Positions 26,214 through 37,400 of a stretch of 64,000 nucleotides of DNA are shown piece after piece (position 1 is the first letter of the stretch; the number at the start of each line of letters is the position of its first letter). The stretch spans positions 1,116,001 through 1,180,000 of the forward strand of contig NZ_WSSC01000001.1 in the NCBI RefSeq assembly GCF_009792895.1, read 5' to 3'. Position numbers and translations under genes: made by a program. The DNA is from Pigmentibacter ruber (GTDB lineage Bacteria; Bdellovibrionota_B; Oligoflexia; Silvanigrellales; Silvanigrellaceae). The notes below the pieces were generated by a model. It searched no databases and had not been told where the DNA came from. It saw only the letters and a program-made list of their open reading frames with translations.

Positions 26214-27251
26214 ATGGAACCAAAGGTAAAAACTGGGGTATTGTTAGTGAATGTGGGAACTCCCGATGCTCCTGAAACAAAAGCTGTGCGGCGTTATTTA
26301 AAGGAATTTCTTTCTGACCCAAGGGTAATAGATATTCCTGCAGTGATACGTTTCTTTTTATTGCGTTGTATTATTTTGCCTTTCCGCAGCCCAAAATCAG
26401 CGCATGCTTATAAAAGCATTTGGTCAAAAGAGCACGGCTCACCTTTATTAATGCATTCTAGGCAACTAGGTATGGCAGTTGGGAAATTATTGGGTGATGA
26501 TTATCAAGTAGAAGTTTCCATGCGATATCAAAATCCTTCTATTGATGAAGCAATTTCTAAATTGAATCATGCGGGTGTCAGTAAAATTATCGTTTTTCCT
26601 TTATTTCCACAGTATTCATCTGCTGCAACAGGAACTGTTTTTGAAAAAGTAAGCAAGGTCATTCATAAAATGTGGAATGTGCCACAAGTTGTATATATTC
26701 CCCCTTTCTTTGATGACCCGTTATTTATTGATAGTTTTTCAACAGTAGCAAAGAATTTCTTATCCGATTATTCTGCTGATTTTATTTTGTTTAGTTATCA
26801 TGGATTACCTGAAAGACATGTTAAAAAGTCCGATTTAACAAAAGGAAAATACTGTTTAACAAAAGAAAATTGCTGTGATAAAATTGAAAAAGAAAACCAG
26901 TTTTGTTATAGAGCTCAATGTTTTGCTACTACGAGACTTCTAGCTAAAAAACTAAATTTGGCTCCACAAAATTACACAACTTCTTTTCAGTCAAGACTTG
27001 GGAAAGATCCTTGGATTAAACCTTACACAGATCTTATTTTGCAAGATTTAGCTGATAAAGGTTATAAAAAAATAGCTGTATTTTGCCCAGCTTTTGTAGC
27101 TGACTGTTTAGAAACCCTAGAAGAAATTCAAATGCGAGCTAAGGAACAGTGGTTAGGAATAGGTGGAGAAGATTTACGCCTTATACCTTCCTTAAATGCA
27201 GATTCTAACTGGGTGCAATCGGTAGCAAAAATGATTCAAAAATATGCTTAA
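26214..27251 (+). CDS. hemH: Ferrochelatase
   Basis: Inserts Fe2+ into protoporphyrin IX, the last step of haem synthesis. It has 345 residues with [38 protein letters not shown], the catalytic His in [10 protein letters not shown] (about residue 196), [16 protein letters not shown], and Glu in CLETLEEI. A cysteine-rich insert at about residues 212-240 ([14 protein letters not shown]) contains five Cys. Internal Cys groups like this bind a [2Fe-2S] cluster in some microbial ferrochelatases, so a cluster is plausible. uvrB starts 17 bases downstream; an operon with uvrB and truA is likely. Confidence 0.95.
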   Translation: MEPKVKTGVLLVNVGTPDAPETKAVRRYLKEFLSDPRVIDIPAVIRFFLLRCIILPFRSPKSAHAYKSIWSKEHGSPLLMHSRQLGMAVGKLLGDDYQVEVSMRYQNPSIDEAISKLNHAGVSKIIVFPLFPQYSSAATGTVFEKVSKVIHKMWNVPQVVYIPPFFDDPLFIDSFSTVAKNFLSDYSADFILFSYHGLPERHVKKSDLTKGKYCLTKENCCDKIEKENQFCYRAQCFATTRLLAKKLNLAPQNYTTSFQSRLGKDPWIKPYTDLILQDLADKGYKKIAVFCPAFVADCLETLEEIQMRAKEQWLGIGGEDLRLIPSLNADSNWVQSVAKMIQKYA

Positions 27252-27268
27252 TTCATTGGAAAAATACT

Positions 27269-29302
27269 ATGTCTGATAAACCTTTTGAAATTTCTTGGCC
27301 AGTTACTCCCACAGGAGATCAGCCACAGGCTATAGAAAAATTAGTTACAGGCCTAGCAACAGGACTTTCAGAACAAATATTACTTGGTGTAACTGGTTCT
27401 GGTAAAACATTTACAATTGCAAATGTTATTGCAAAAACCCAAAGGCCAACTTTAGTCATTGCGCATAATAAAACTTTAGCAGCACAATTATTCCAAGAAT
27501 TTAAAGAACTTTTTCCAAATAATGCAGTTGAATATTTTATCAGTTACTACGACTACTACCAGCCTGAAGCCTACTTACCAAGCACAGATACTTTTATCGA
27601 TAAGTCTGCTTCTATCAACGATAATATAGATAAAATGCGCCATAGTGCAACAAAAGCTTTATTTGAACGGCGTGACGTTATTATTGTCAGTTCTGTAAGT
27701 TGTATTTATGGTTTAGGAGCGCCCGATACCTATTTAAATTCAAGAATAGTTTTAAACTTAAATGCAGAATTTGCCAGAGATGATTTTATCCGTCAGCTGA
27801 TATCTATTCAATATACTCGAAATGATATTTCATTAGAAAGAGGTAAATTTCGAGTAAGAGGAGATATAATTGAAGTTGTTCCTTCATCAGAAAATGAAAA
27901 AGCCGTACGCATTCAATTTTGGGGAGATAAGATAGAAAAGTTATCAACTATTGATGCTTTGAAAGGAACGGTAATAGAAAAAATTCAAAAAATAAATATC
28001 TATCCTGCTTCACACTACGTGTTAGAAAATGAAAAGATAGATGCGGTAATTTCACAAATTAGCCATGATTTACTTGAAAAAGTTGCTGAGTTTAAAAAGA
28101 ATGGAAAGCACATTGAAGCACAACGTATAGAACAAAGAACATTACATGATTTAGAAATGATCCGGGAAATAGGGTACTGTCAGGGAATAGAAAATTATTC
28201 TCGTTACTTAGATGGACGAGAGCCTGGTAAACCACCTTCTACTTTATTAGATTATTTTCCAAAAGATTATTTATTGGTTATAGATGAAAGTCACGTAACA
28301 GTTCCGCAAATAGGCGGCATGTATCGTGGAGATAGAGCAAGAAAAGAAACATTAGTGCAATATGGATTTCGCTTACCAGCTGCACTAGATAATCGTCCCT
28401 TAAATTTTGACGAATTTAAAGATCGAATGGGTCAGACTATTTATGTTTCAGCAACTCCCGCTAAATATGAATTAGAACATGCAGGATCTGAGATTGTTGA
28501 ACAGATTATTCGTCCTACTGGTTTAATTGACCCTCAAATTCTTGTTAAACCAGCTAAAGGGCAAATTGATGATCTTTTATTTGAAATTCAAAGTGTGATT
28601 GCAAAAAAAGAAAGAGTTTTAATTACTACATTAACTAAAAAAATGGCAGAAAATATCACTGCTTATTATGCAGAATTTGGTATAAAAATAAAATATCTTC
28701 ATTCGGAAATTCAAAGCATTGAGCGAGTTGAGATATTACGAGATCTTCGATTAGGTATTTTTGATGTTCTCGTAGGAATTAATCTCTTACGTGAAGGGCT
28801 TGATTTACCCGAAGTTTCCTTAGTTGCTATTTTAGATGCAGATAAAGAAGGTTTTTTAAGAAGTAAAACAAGTTTAATTCAAACTGTTGGTAGAGCAGCA
28901 AGAAATGCTAATGGAAGAGTTATTTTATATGCTGATAAACAAACTGAAAGTATACAATATTGCATTGAAGAAACTTCTAGAAGAAGAGAAAAACAAGAAA
29001 AATTCAATACCGAAAATAATATAACACCTCAAACAGTATATAAAAAAATACCAGATGATTTAAAGAAAATATATAATCTTGACTATGGTGATGCATTTCA
29101 AGAAAAATTAATTCAGGCAATAGCAAATTTAGATGATGAAAATATTTTAAAAGACGCTAAAAAATTGGAAAAATATGTCCAAAAAATGCAAAAAGAAATG
29201 TTAAAAGCTTCGCAAAAAATGGATTTTGAATTAGCGGCTCAATTGAGGGATAAAATTTTTATATTAAAAGAGCAAATTCTTTTACTAACAGGTGAATCTT
29301 AA
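27269..29302 (+). CDS. uvrB: UvrABC excision repair subunit B
   Basis: A 677-residue helicase-like damage-verification subunit. Walker [15 protein letters not shown] lies near residue 41; the beta-hairpin region with [12 protein letters not shown] near 95; [25 protein letters not shown] near 335; helicase motifs [31 protein letters not shown] and QTVGRAARN. The C-terminal UVR domain that binds UvrC is present ([22 protein letters not shown]). The length is normal. The stop codon directly abuts the truA start. Confidence 0.97.
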   Translation: MSDKPFEISWPVTPTGDQPQAIEKLVTGLATGLSEQILLGVTGSGKTFTIANVIAKTQRPTLVIAHNKTLAAQLFQEFKELFPNNAVEYFISYYDYYQPEAYLPSTDTFIDKSASINDNIDKMRHSATKALFERRDVIIVSSVSCIYGLGAPDTYLNSRIVLNLNAEFARDDFIRQLISIQYTRNDISLERGKFRVRGDIIEVVPSSENEKAVRIQFWGDKIEKLSTIDALKGTVIEKIQKINIYPASHYVLENEKIDAVISQISHDLLEKVAEFKKNGKHIEAQRIEQRTLHDLEMIREIGYCQGIENYSRYLDGREPGKPPSTLLDYFPKDYLLVIDESHVTVPQIGGMYRGDRARKETLVQYGFRLPAALDNRPLNFDEFKDRMGQTIYVSATPAKYELEHAGSEIVEQIIRPTGLIDPQILVKPAKGQIDDLLFEIQSVIAKKERVLITTLTKKMAENITAYYAEFGIKIKYLHSEIQSIERVEILRDLRLGIFDVLVGINLLREGLDLPEVSLVAILDADKEGFLRSKTSLIQTVGRAARNANGRVILYADKQTESIQYCIEETSRRREKQEKFNTENNITPQTVYKKIPDDLKKIYNLDYGDAFQEKLIQAIANLDDENILKDAKKLEKYVQKMQKEMLKASQKMDFELAAQLRDKIFILKEQILLLTGES

Positions 29303-30130
29303 ATGGAAGAAAATGAATACCAAAACTTTAAATTAACATTTTCTTGGAATGGTGAAAAATTTCATGGGTATCAACAACAACCAAATGTTTTTACAGTGCA
29401 AGAAGCAATTTCAAAAGCTTGGTTTATTTTAACTAAAGAAACTGTAACTTTAACTGGTTGTAGTCGTTTAGATGCTGGTGTTCATGCAAATTGCTTTGTC
29501 TTAAATTTTCAGTCACGAACAAAATATTCTTTGGATAGAATTTTGAAAGGTCTGAACGGAATTTTTCATTCACATTTACATTTGGATATTTCTTTGTATT
29601 CAGTGGAACATGTAGAAAGTGATTTTCATGCCAGATTTTCAGCAAATGGAAAACATTATAGATATTTAATTTGGAATGGATTTTCTGAACATGCTTTTTT
29701 AACGCGTAGATGTTGGCACGTACGTTCAAAATTAGATAAGTCTGAACTTTTTTTGCAATTCCAAAATTATGTTGGAGAGCATGATTTTTCTGCTTTTCGT
29801 GCTGTGGATTGTGGAGCTAAAAATACGCAAAAAAAAATCTATAAAATTCATACACAATTTCATCCTGTTTATCCTGAATGCATTATTATCGATATTTGGG
29901 GCGATGGTTTTTTGAAAAACATGATACGCAATATGGTAGGAACAGCGGTTGATATAGCAAGCAATAAATTACCAAAGAATACCATAACCGAAGGTTTTTT
30001 ACATAAAAATAGAAACCAAATGGGAGTATGTGCGCCTGCATGGGGTCTAACCCTAATGCAAGTCTTTTATTCAGATATTGAACTAAATAGTAGTCTTAAA
30101 GCTCAAACCTTCTTCCCCTCTCCGTGTTAA
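29303..30130 (+). CDS. truA: tRNA pseudouridine(38-40) synthase
   Basis: Makes pseudouridine at positions 38-40 of tRNA anticodon stems. It has 275 residues. The catalytic Asp is in GCSRLDAGVHA (about residue 55; most homologues read SRTDAGVHA). Other family segments are LTFSWNGEKFHGYQQQP, FHARFSANGKHYRYLIWN, GEHDFSAFR and GDGFLKNMIRNMVGTAV. It starts at the base after the uvrB stop, so the two genes are translationally coupled. After its stop a short AAAGA/TCTTT hairpin (about 30129-30144) is too weak to call a terminator. Confidence 0.95.
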   Translation: MEENEYQNFKLTFSWNGEKFHGYQQQPNVFTVQEAISKAWFILTKETVTLTGCSRLDAGVHANCFVLNFQSRTKYSLDRILKGLNGIFHSHLHLDISLYSVEHVESDFHARFSANGKHYRYLIWNGFSEHAFLTRRCWHVRSKLDKSELFLQFQNYVGEHDFSAFRAVDCGAKNTQKKIYKIHTQFHPVYPECIIIDIWGDGFLKNMIRNMVGTAVDIASNKLPKNTITEGFLHKNRNQMGVCAPAWGLTLMQVFYSDIELNSSLKAQTFFPSPC

Positions 30131-30213
30131 AGACAATGTCTTTGTTGGTACTTTGTTACCTATTCTTTCTTTTCTAACTTAGCTAAAATGAATAAAAGTT
30201 AAATGAGGTTAAA

Positions 30214-31311
30214 TTGACTCAGAGAAATATTCATAAAAAGAAAATAAAGGTATTAATCATTGATGATTCAATTTCAATGCGAAAATTTTTTAGTTCTCTT
30301 CTTAGCTTTGATCATCAAATTGAAGTAATTGCAACTGCACAGGATCCTTTTGAGGCTTTTAAAATAATTGAGCAAAAAAAGCCTGATGTGATTACTTTAG
30401 ATTTGCATATGCCTAAAATGGATGGATTTACTTTTTTGCAAAAAATGATGCAACAATATCCCACTCCTACAATTATTATTAGTAGTTATGCAAAAGAAAA
30501 TTCGGAAAACGCATTAAAAGCTTTAACTTATGGAGCCTTAGATATTTTTCCTAAGCAAGTCATTCAACCAGGTTCTAATGTTGAGGTAATAGCAAAAGAA
30601 TTAATTCATAAAGTAAAGTTAGCAGCCAGAATATCACTCAAACCATTATTAAAAATTGAATCAATAGTTACAAAAAAACAACATATAAACCCTTTGCCAA
30701 GAAATCCAATTAATAAACAAGCAATTAAGCTAATAGCTATTGCAGCATCTACCGGTGGAACCGATGCTCTTAGAAAAATACTTTCACAATTGCCAGAAAA
30801 TATTCCTAGTATTTTAATTGTCCAACATATGGCTAAAGAATTTTTACAAGGATTTGCCAATAATTTAAATAATGTTTGTCAATTTAAAGTAAAATTAGCT
30901 GAACAAAATGAAACCATTGAACCTGGAAAAGCATACTTAGCTCCTGGTGATTTGCATATGGAAATTCTACGCCAGCAACATAATTATATCATAAGATTAA
31001 AAGAAGGACCTCTTATTCAAGGAGTAAGACCATCTGCAAATCCTTTATTTTCCTCTGTTGCGAGAAATGTTGGAAAATATGCACTTGGAATAATACTTAC
31101 TGGCATGGGGGCTGATGGTTCTGATGGTCTGCTGGAACTTAAAAAAGTAGGAAGTTTAACAATTGCACAAGATGAAGAAACTTCGGTTGTATTTGGAATG
31201 CCTAAAAAAGCTATTGCAAAAGGTGCTGTAGATTTAGTGTTACCTTTAAATACAATTGCTGAAAAAATTATTTCAGAATGCTCTGACTCATCGCAACAAT
31301 TAGTATCTTAA
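30214..31311 (+). CDS. cheB: Protein-glutamate methylesterase CheB
   Basis: Removes methyl groups from chemoreceptors. It has 365 residues: a receiver domain (KVLIIDDSISMR, phosphoacceptor Asp in ITLDLHMPKMDG, TIIISSYAKEN) and a methylesterase domain with Ser in AASTGGTDAL, His in VQHMAKEF and Asp in GMGADGSDGL. The start is TTG at 30214, with GAGG at 30205-30208. No cheR, cheA, cheW or receptor gene lies nearby, so it is an orphan in this window. Its 3' end overlaps the convergent beta-barrel gene by four bases. Confidence 0.93.
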   Translation: MTQRNIHKKKIKVLIIDDSISMRKFFSSLLSFDHQIEVIATAQDPFEAFKIIEQKKPDVITLDLHMPKMDGFTFLQKMMQQYPTPTIIISSYAKENSENALKALTYGALDIFPKQVIQPGSNVEVIAKELIHKVKLAARISLKPLLKIESIVTKKQHINPLPRNPINKQAIKLIAIAASTGGTDALRKILSQLPENIPSILIVQHMAKEFLQGFANNLNNVCQFKVKLAEQNETIEPGKAYLAPGDLHMEILRQQHNYIIRLKEGPLIQGVRPSANPLFSSVARNVGKYALGIILTGMGADGSDGLLELKKVGSLTIAQDEETSVVFGMPKKAIAKGAVDLVLPLNTIAEKIISECSDSSQQLVS

Positions 31312-32111
31312 ATTGAAATACCAACTTGAATAACTCTGCGTATTTCATCAAAGGAACGGAGAGTATTAGGAGACGGATTTTTTATTGAATATGAAGTTTT
31401 TTCAAAAAAAGCACTCACTCTAAAAAAACCTATTTCTAATCCACCACCAATTTTAAATCCTGTTTGTTTGGCATATGATGATGGAAAAGCAGGCCAGTCA
31501 TCATTGCTAAATAACCATGAGCCTTCTACTCTCAAGCTTTGGGCTAGATAAATAACAGTAGCAGCTTCCCAATTCCATTCCTCATAATATTGAGCAAGTA
31601 AGTCACGCTCTGTTTTTTTTAGATTTAAATATAAGGCGGAATCTTGCTGATTACGACCAAAAAAACGCAAGGAAGGACCATAAGAATCTATTCTACTTAC
31701 TCCTCGTGCAACTTCTTCACGGTGTTCACCAAATGCACCTGGTACAATATTTGGGGTTGGGATTTTAAATATGCCTGAAATAAAATTGTTAAAGTAAATA
31801 CTGCCCCCATAACCCACACCTTCCCATTGATTTCCATCACTTGTCAGTCCATTATACCAAAGGCCATAAACAAAAGGTTCCAAGCGAGGTGAATTTTTTC
31901 CGCTTCCATCGCTATAAAATCTTAATAAAAAGTCTGAATATTTTAATTTATTTTTTTCGGTAAAATAGGTGCTCATTGACCAGCGTTCGTTGTCACGTTC
32001 ACTTTGGCGTATCCAATATTTTTGTGCAAAACTAAAGTTAGAGTTCAAAATGCACCCAAGGAACAAACAAAACAATCTCAGGTTGCTTTTTCTAAATTGA
32101 ATTTTTTTCAA
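31308..32111 (-). CDS. Putative outer-membrane beta-barrel protein
   Basis: The best start is TTG at 32111, with AAGGAG seven bases upstream, giving MKKIQFRKSNLRLFCLFLG, then a signal peptide ending SFAQ; an in-frame ATG at 32165 has no ribosome site and would place a charged tail before the signal. The mature part (about 235 residues) is rich in Gly, Tyr and Trp, with alternating strands (FVYGLWYNGL, GVGYGGSIYFNNFI, FKIGGGLEIGFFRVSAFFEKTSY), and ends VIQVGISI. A barrel of about ten strands is likely. No specific family is recognised. Confidence 0.72.
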   Translation of the reverse strand: MKKIQFRKSNLRLFCLFLGCILNSNFSFAQKYWIRQSERDNERWSMSTYFTEKNKLKYSDFLLRFYSDGSGKNSPRLEPFVYGLWYNGLTSDGNQWEGVGYGGSIYFNNFISGIFKIPTPNIVPGAFGEHREEVARGVSRIDSYGPSLRFFGRNQQDSALYLNLKKTERDLLAQYYEEWNWEAATVIYLAQSLRVEGSWLFSNDDWPAFPSSYAKQTGFKIGGGLEIGFFRVSAFFEKTSYSIKNPSPNTLRSFDEIRRVIQVGISI

Positions 32112-32285
32112 AGCAATTCTCCTTTTAAATGTTTGAAACCTTCCTATTAAAAAATAGCAATTCATTGCACAAAATCAAAGCTTATGACATACTCTGAACT
32201 TTGGGCATAAGGGTGATATTGACCATTTTATTTTATCATAACGGTGTAATCCCAATTTGTTTTTTAAATTTTCATAGGTGTAACA

Positions 32286-33689
32286 ATGTCGACATTACTT
32301 TCTGGGCTGACTCAGATATCTGAAATTCATGCGGATAATATCCCTCCCTCACAGATTTCAATTGCAGGGTGGTTAAGGACTAAAAGAGGTTCTAAAAAAT
32401 TTTCCTTTTTAGAGATTAATGATGGGACCTGTGCCAAGTCTTTGCAGGTTATTGTTGATGCAAATATATCAAATTATTCTGATATTGAAAAATTAACCAC
32501 AGGTTGTTCAGTAAAAATCACAGGTAATTTAGTACTAAGCCCTGGAAAAGGGCAGAAATATGAATTGCAAGCTACTGCTGTTTCTATATATGGTTTTGCC
32601 GATCCAGAAACTTACCCTCTTCAGAAAAAAGAAATGACCTATGAATATCTCCGCGATAATGCACATATGCGTGTCAGAACATCTACATATTCAAGCGTCT
32701 TTCGCATCAGAAGCAGAATCAGTTTCGCAATTCATCAGTTCTTTACTCAACGCGGATTTTGTTATGTTCATACTCCACTACTAACCACGGCTGATGGAGA
32801 AGGGGCTGGCGAGTCTTTTAAAGTGACAAATTTCGATTTGGAAAAAGTGCCTAAGACAAAAGAAGGAAAAGTTGACTTTACGCAAGATTTTTTTGAAGAA
32901 CCCACTATGCTTTGTGTTACAGGCCAATTAGAGGGCGAATTGCTCGCTATGGGTTTGAATCGTATATATACTTTTGGCCCCACTTTTCGCGCAGAAAATT
33001 CAAATACTTCAAGGCATTTAGCTGAGTTTTGGATGGTTGAACCTGAATTTGCCTTTGCTGATTTAGAAGATAATATGCAACTTGCACAAGATATGATTCG
33101 TTTTGTTGTAGCGGATGTATTAGAAAATTGTCATGATGATCTTGATGTTTGTATTCAAAAAACACAATTAGACACAAGAGAATATTTGCGCTTAGCTTTA
33201 GAAAAACCTTTTATTCGTGTTTCCTATACTGAAGCAATAGAAATTTTAAAGAGTTGTGGGAAAAATTTTGAACACCCAGTGTATTGGGGCTGTGACCTAA
33301 AAAGTGAGCATGAACGCTATCTATGTGAAGAACATTTTAAATCTCCAACGATTGTCTTTAATTATCCTGAAGAGTTAAAAGCTTTTTATATGTATTTAAA
33401 TGATGATGGTAAAACAGTGCGGGCGATGGACGTCTTAATGCCTGGGATAGGTGAGGTTGTAGGTGGAAGCCAGCGTGAAGATAGAGAAAATATTTTAATT
33501 GAAAGAATGAAGGCAAAAGGAATAAATACTGAGCATATGGATTTTTATGTTTCCTTACGACGCTTTGGGTCTGTACCACATGCTGGTTTTGGGCTTGGAC
33601 TTGAACGTTTAATTATGTGGGTAACAGGTATGAATAATATTAGGGATGTTATCCCCTTCCCAAGAACTCCAGGTAATTGTAAATATTAA
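32286..33689 (+). CDS. asnS: Asparaginyl-tRNA synthetase
   Basis: A 467-residue class IIb synthetase that charges tRNA-Asn. The OB-fold anticodon domain occupies about residues 20-120 (ISIAGWLRTKRGSKKFSFLEINDG). Class II motif 1 is near ISFAIHQFFTQRGFCYVHTP, motif 2 in FRAENSNTSRHLAEFWMVEPE and motif 3 in HAGFGLGLERLIMWV; NIRDVIPFPRTPG closes the protein. GDGEGAG in TADGEGAGESF is the usual AsnRS/AspRS flipping-loop region. The length is normal. An RNA hairpin with a following T-run lies about 60 bases after the stop. Confidence 0.97.
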   Translation: MSTLLSGLTQISEIHADNIPPSQISIAGWLRTKRGSKKFSFLEINDGTCAKSLQVIVDANISNYSDIEKLTTGCSVKITGNLVLSPGKGQKYELQATAVSIYGFADPETYPLQKKEMTYEYLRDNAHMRVRTSTYSSVFRIRSRISFAIHQFFTQRGFCYVHTPLLTTADGEGAGESFKVTNFDLEKVPKTKEGKVDFTQDFFEEPTMLCVTGQLEGELLAMGLNRIYTFGPTFRAENSNTSRHLAEFWMVEPEFAFADLEDNMQLAQDMIRFVVADVLENCHDDLDVCIQKTQLDTREYLRLALEKPFIRVSYTEAIEILKSCGKNFEHPVYWGCDLKSEHERYLCEEHFKSPTIVFNYPEELKAFYMYLNDDGKTVRAMDVLMPGIGEVVGGSQREDRENILIERMKAKGINTEHMDFYVSLRRFGSVPHAGFGLGLERLIMWVTGMNNIRDVIPFPRTPGNCKY

Positions 33690-33751
33690 CATTTTAACTA
33701 TTTAAAAAAAATACGAAAACCTCTCATATTTAGAAAAAAGTCAACCGAAAA

Positions 33752-33782
33752 CCCCATAGATCTTCAGTGAGGATGTATGGGG
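33752..33782 (+). promoter_or_regulatory. Hairpin that buries the ribosome site and start codon of the next gene
   Basis: CCCCATA (33752-33758) pairs with TATGGGG (33776-33782), and ATCTTC (33760-33765) pairs with GAGGAT (33769-33774, one G-U) around a three-base loop. A single G-G mismatch interrupts the stem. The Shine-Dalgarno GAGG and the ATG at 33777 are both inside the stem. AAAA before it and ATTTTT after it give it terminator character for asnS as well. Confidence 0.65.
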
Positions 33783-34403
33783 ATTTTTAGGCTAAAAGAA
33801 ATTTTTATTTTACTAACCTGTATACTTTTAAATGTAACATGTGGTCCTTCAAATGATGTAGGAACAAAAGATACTACAGCCCCATATGTTGATTCGGCTG
33901 ATGTAAAAAAATTGTATTCTCCTACATATGATTTATATAATAGCGCAAAGTCTGTGTATGTTTCATTACGCAACTTAAGTAATAACGTAAATGACAATAC
34001 TTATATGTTAAGTACTTGCAGATTTAGTAATAGTGAAATGACCTCAGTACAAAATATAACTTCATCACTTACTAGTGATGGCGTTGATAAAATGGCAAAG
34101 TTAGTTAGTGATACAAATAATAACTTTGTTTATACATCCAATTCTGGAATTCCAGTATTGTTAAACACTATTATTTATGATGCTCAAATTTATAATCCAG
34201 ATATTAGAATTTTAAATATGCGAAAGCAACAAATTAGAAATGATTTAAACTATGTGAATCAAACAATTCTTGATGCCATTAATAATATTAATACGATGGT
34301 TTCAAATCCAAATGGGAAGTCTGTTTTCTTAGATGGAGATAACGGATTAAGAGTAATTTATAATAAATTAACGGCAGCTATTAATAATTATAAAAATTAC
34401 TGA
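33777..34403 (+). CDS. Putative lipoprotein, family not recognised
   Basis: A 208-residue protein with a lipoprotein signal (hydrophobic residues 8-20, Cys at residue 22 in LNVTCGPS). The mature part is Asn/Ser/Thr-rich, with probable long helices (YVDSADVKKLYSPTYDLYN, IRNDLNYVNQTILDAINNIN) and only one further Cys. No family is recognised. The ATG at 33777 is the only plausible start, since it alone gives a complete signal peptide. It lies in a hairpin (33752-33782), so translation should be low unless the hairpin opens. Confidence 0.7.
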   Translation: MGIFRLKEIFILLTCILLNVTCGPSNDVGTKDTTAPYVDSADVKKLYSPTYDLYNSAKSVYVSLRNLSNNVNDNTYMLSTCRFSNSEMTSVQNITSSLTSDGVDKMAKLVSDTNNNFVYTSNSGIPVLLNTIIYDAQIYNPDIRILNMRKQQIRNDLNYVNQTILDAINNINTMVSNPNGKSVFLDGDNGLRVIYNKLTAAINNYKNY

Positions 34404-34422
34404 TTGCTTGTATAATACTTTG

Positions 34423-37400
34423 TTAAGATTTTTTCTTACTAATCAAAGTATACATTGTAGGAACTACAAACAATGTAAATAAAGTACCAATTGTCAGACC
34501 CGATGCAATTACTAATCCAATATTATACCTGCTAGAAGCACCTGCACCACTTGCAATAATTAGCGGTATAACACCTAATACCATTGCCGCTGTTGTCATT
34601 AATATTGGCCTTAATCTAACAGATGCAGCTTTTTGTATGGCTGTTTCTAAGTCAATTTTATCTTTATGTTGTAATTCATTTGCAAACTCAACCATAAGAA
34701 TACCGTGTTTTGTAATTAAGCCAATAAGAGTAATCAAACCAATTTCTGTATAAATATTTATAGTAGCAAGACCAATATTTAACGGTATTAATGCACCACA
34801 AATAGCCATAGGAACACTAAACATGATAACTAAGGGGTCTCTAAAACTTTCAAATTGTGCTGCTAAAACAAGAAATATAACGACTAAAGCGAATGCAAAT
34901 GTTCCTAGTAATGCATTTCCTTCTTGTTGCTCGGTACGAGAGTCACCCGAGAAATCATAGGACATCCCTCTTGGCATTAACTTTTCAGCTTCTGCTTTTA
35001 AGTAATTAAGGCCAGTTGTTGTTGTTTGAGTAGGCATCATAACGGCAGATAATGTTGCAGAATTTAACTGTTGAAATTGATTCAATGAACTTGGTTCAGA
35101 TGTCACCTGATAAGTCACAAAGTTAGATAAAGGAACAAGATTTCCTGAACTATTTCTGACATATGTTTTATTTAATTCTTCAGGATTGCTTCTATTAACA
35201 TCTTTTAATTGAGGTATAACTTGATAACTTCTGCCATTCATATTGTATAAATTTGTATATGCACCACTTAGCATTGTAGCAAGAGAATTACCAATTGTTT
35301 GCATTGTAATACCCATTTCGGTGGCTTTATTCTTATCAATTTTAATATTTAACTGTGGAGATTCAAAACTTAAATCACTATCTACAACTATAAATAAACC
35401 GCTTTTTCTAGCTTTTGCTTTTAAATCTTCCATTACAGAATATAGAAATTTATAATCATCTGTTGTTTTTAACACAAATTGCACTGGCATCCCACTTGCT
35501 CCAGTAGGTAAATCAGGCATAGAAAATATAAATGATTTCACACCTGCAATTTGGTTGAGATCTTTTTGAATGATTTCTTGTAACTTCATGGCAGTGCGTT
35601 TTCTATCACCCCAAGGTTTAAATATAAGTCCTGAGAAAGCCGCATTTTCACTACCCATACCATTTACATTAAAATTAGCGGCACGTTCATTATATTTTTG
35701 CAAAATATTATCAATTTCTTTGGTATAACGTTCCAAATAACGAACATTGGCGTATTGCGGAGCTGTAGAAAAGATTGCTAAAAATCCTTGATCTTCTTTA
35801 GGTGCAAGCTCTTTTGGTGTCAATAAAAATAAGAAAAAGACACTTACTAATACAACAGAGCCAAAGAAAACAACTACAGGTTTAGTTTGTAAAACCGAAT
35901 GCAAAAGATTTTCATATTTTTTTTGTAACTGGTTAAATTTCTTATCTATCCATTTTGCAAATCCCTTGTCATTTGTTTCATGAATTAAAATTTTTGAACA
36001 CATCATTGGTGACAACGTTAATGCAACAACTCCTGATACAACAACTGAAGCTGCGAGTGTCAAAGCAAATTCTTTAAATAATGCGCCTGTTAAACCACCC
36101 ATTAAACCAATTGGTGCATACACAGCACCTAAAGTAATAGTCATAGTGATAACTGGCATTGCAATTTCTCTAGCTCCAATAAGAGCTGCATCTAGTGGAG
36201 ATTTTCCTTCTTCAATATGACGTTGGATGTTTTCGACAACAACAATAGCGTCATCAACAACAAGTCCAATTGCTAAAACCATCGCCAAAAGAGTTAGAAG
36301 ATTAATTGAGTAACCCAAAGCCATCATAAGGGAACAAACGCCTACTAATGATAAAGGAATTGTTACGATAGGTATGCTTACAGAACGAAGTGAGCCTAAA
36401 AATAAAAAGATAACAACAATAACGATAATTGTAGCTTCAACTAAAGTTTTTATTACGTCATTAATGGAAGCTGAAATGAACTCGGTTGAATCATAAACGA
36501 TAAGTTGCTTAAGAGATGGTGGCAAATCTTTTTCAATTTGTGGAATTACTTCACGAATATTTTTTACGACAGTCAGAGGATTTGCTGATGGAACTGGTTG
36601 AATTCCTATAAAAACTCCTTTATTTCCATTAAAAGTAACAGAAGAAGAATAACTTTGAGAGCCCAATTCAACTTCAGCCACATCCCGCATTCGGATGAGT
36701 TTACCTTTTATTTGTTTTACTACTAAATCTTTAAATTCTTGTTCACTATGTAAATCAGTAGCAGCACTAATATTAGTGATAGTATATTGTCCTTTTAATT
36801 GTCCCGCTGCTGATAAATAACTATTTGCGCGTAGTGCTGAACCGACCTCATCGGCTGTTACTCCTAAAGCAGCCATTTTTTCTGGGTTTAACCAAACTCG
36901 CATAGCGAAAGGATTTCCCCCTAAAATATCTGCACTAGCTACTCCTGAAACCGATTGCATTTTTGGTTGTACAACCCTTGCAAGCAAATCATAAATTTGC
37001 GGTCCAGACATTTTCTCACTAGAGTAACTAATATACAAAGCAGCTAATGTACTTCCTGTTGTCTTTGTTATTACTGGATCATTTGCATCTTTAGGAAGTT
37101 GTGCGCGAACCGCATTTACTTTTGCTGAAATATCACCAAATGCAGTTGTAGAATTAAAATTCAATTTTAAGTGAATTTCTATTTTACTCACACCCTGTGA
37201 ACTGGAAGAATTAATATAATCAATTCCTTCAGCTGATGATACAGAAGTCTGAATTGGTTGAGTAATAAATCCTTGCATTAATTGTGCACTTGCACCTGGA
37301 TAAGTGGTTAATACGGTAACAACGGTATTTTCAACTTTAGGATATTGTCTAAGATCAAGATTAAATATTGATTTTAAACCAACCATGAAAATTAAAATAC

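Noticed and set aside
30129-30144. AAAGACAATGTCTTT as a terminator after truA
   Set aside because: The stem is only about five base pairs with no T-run after it.
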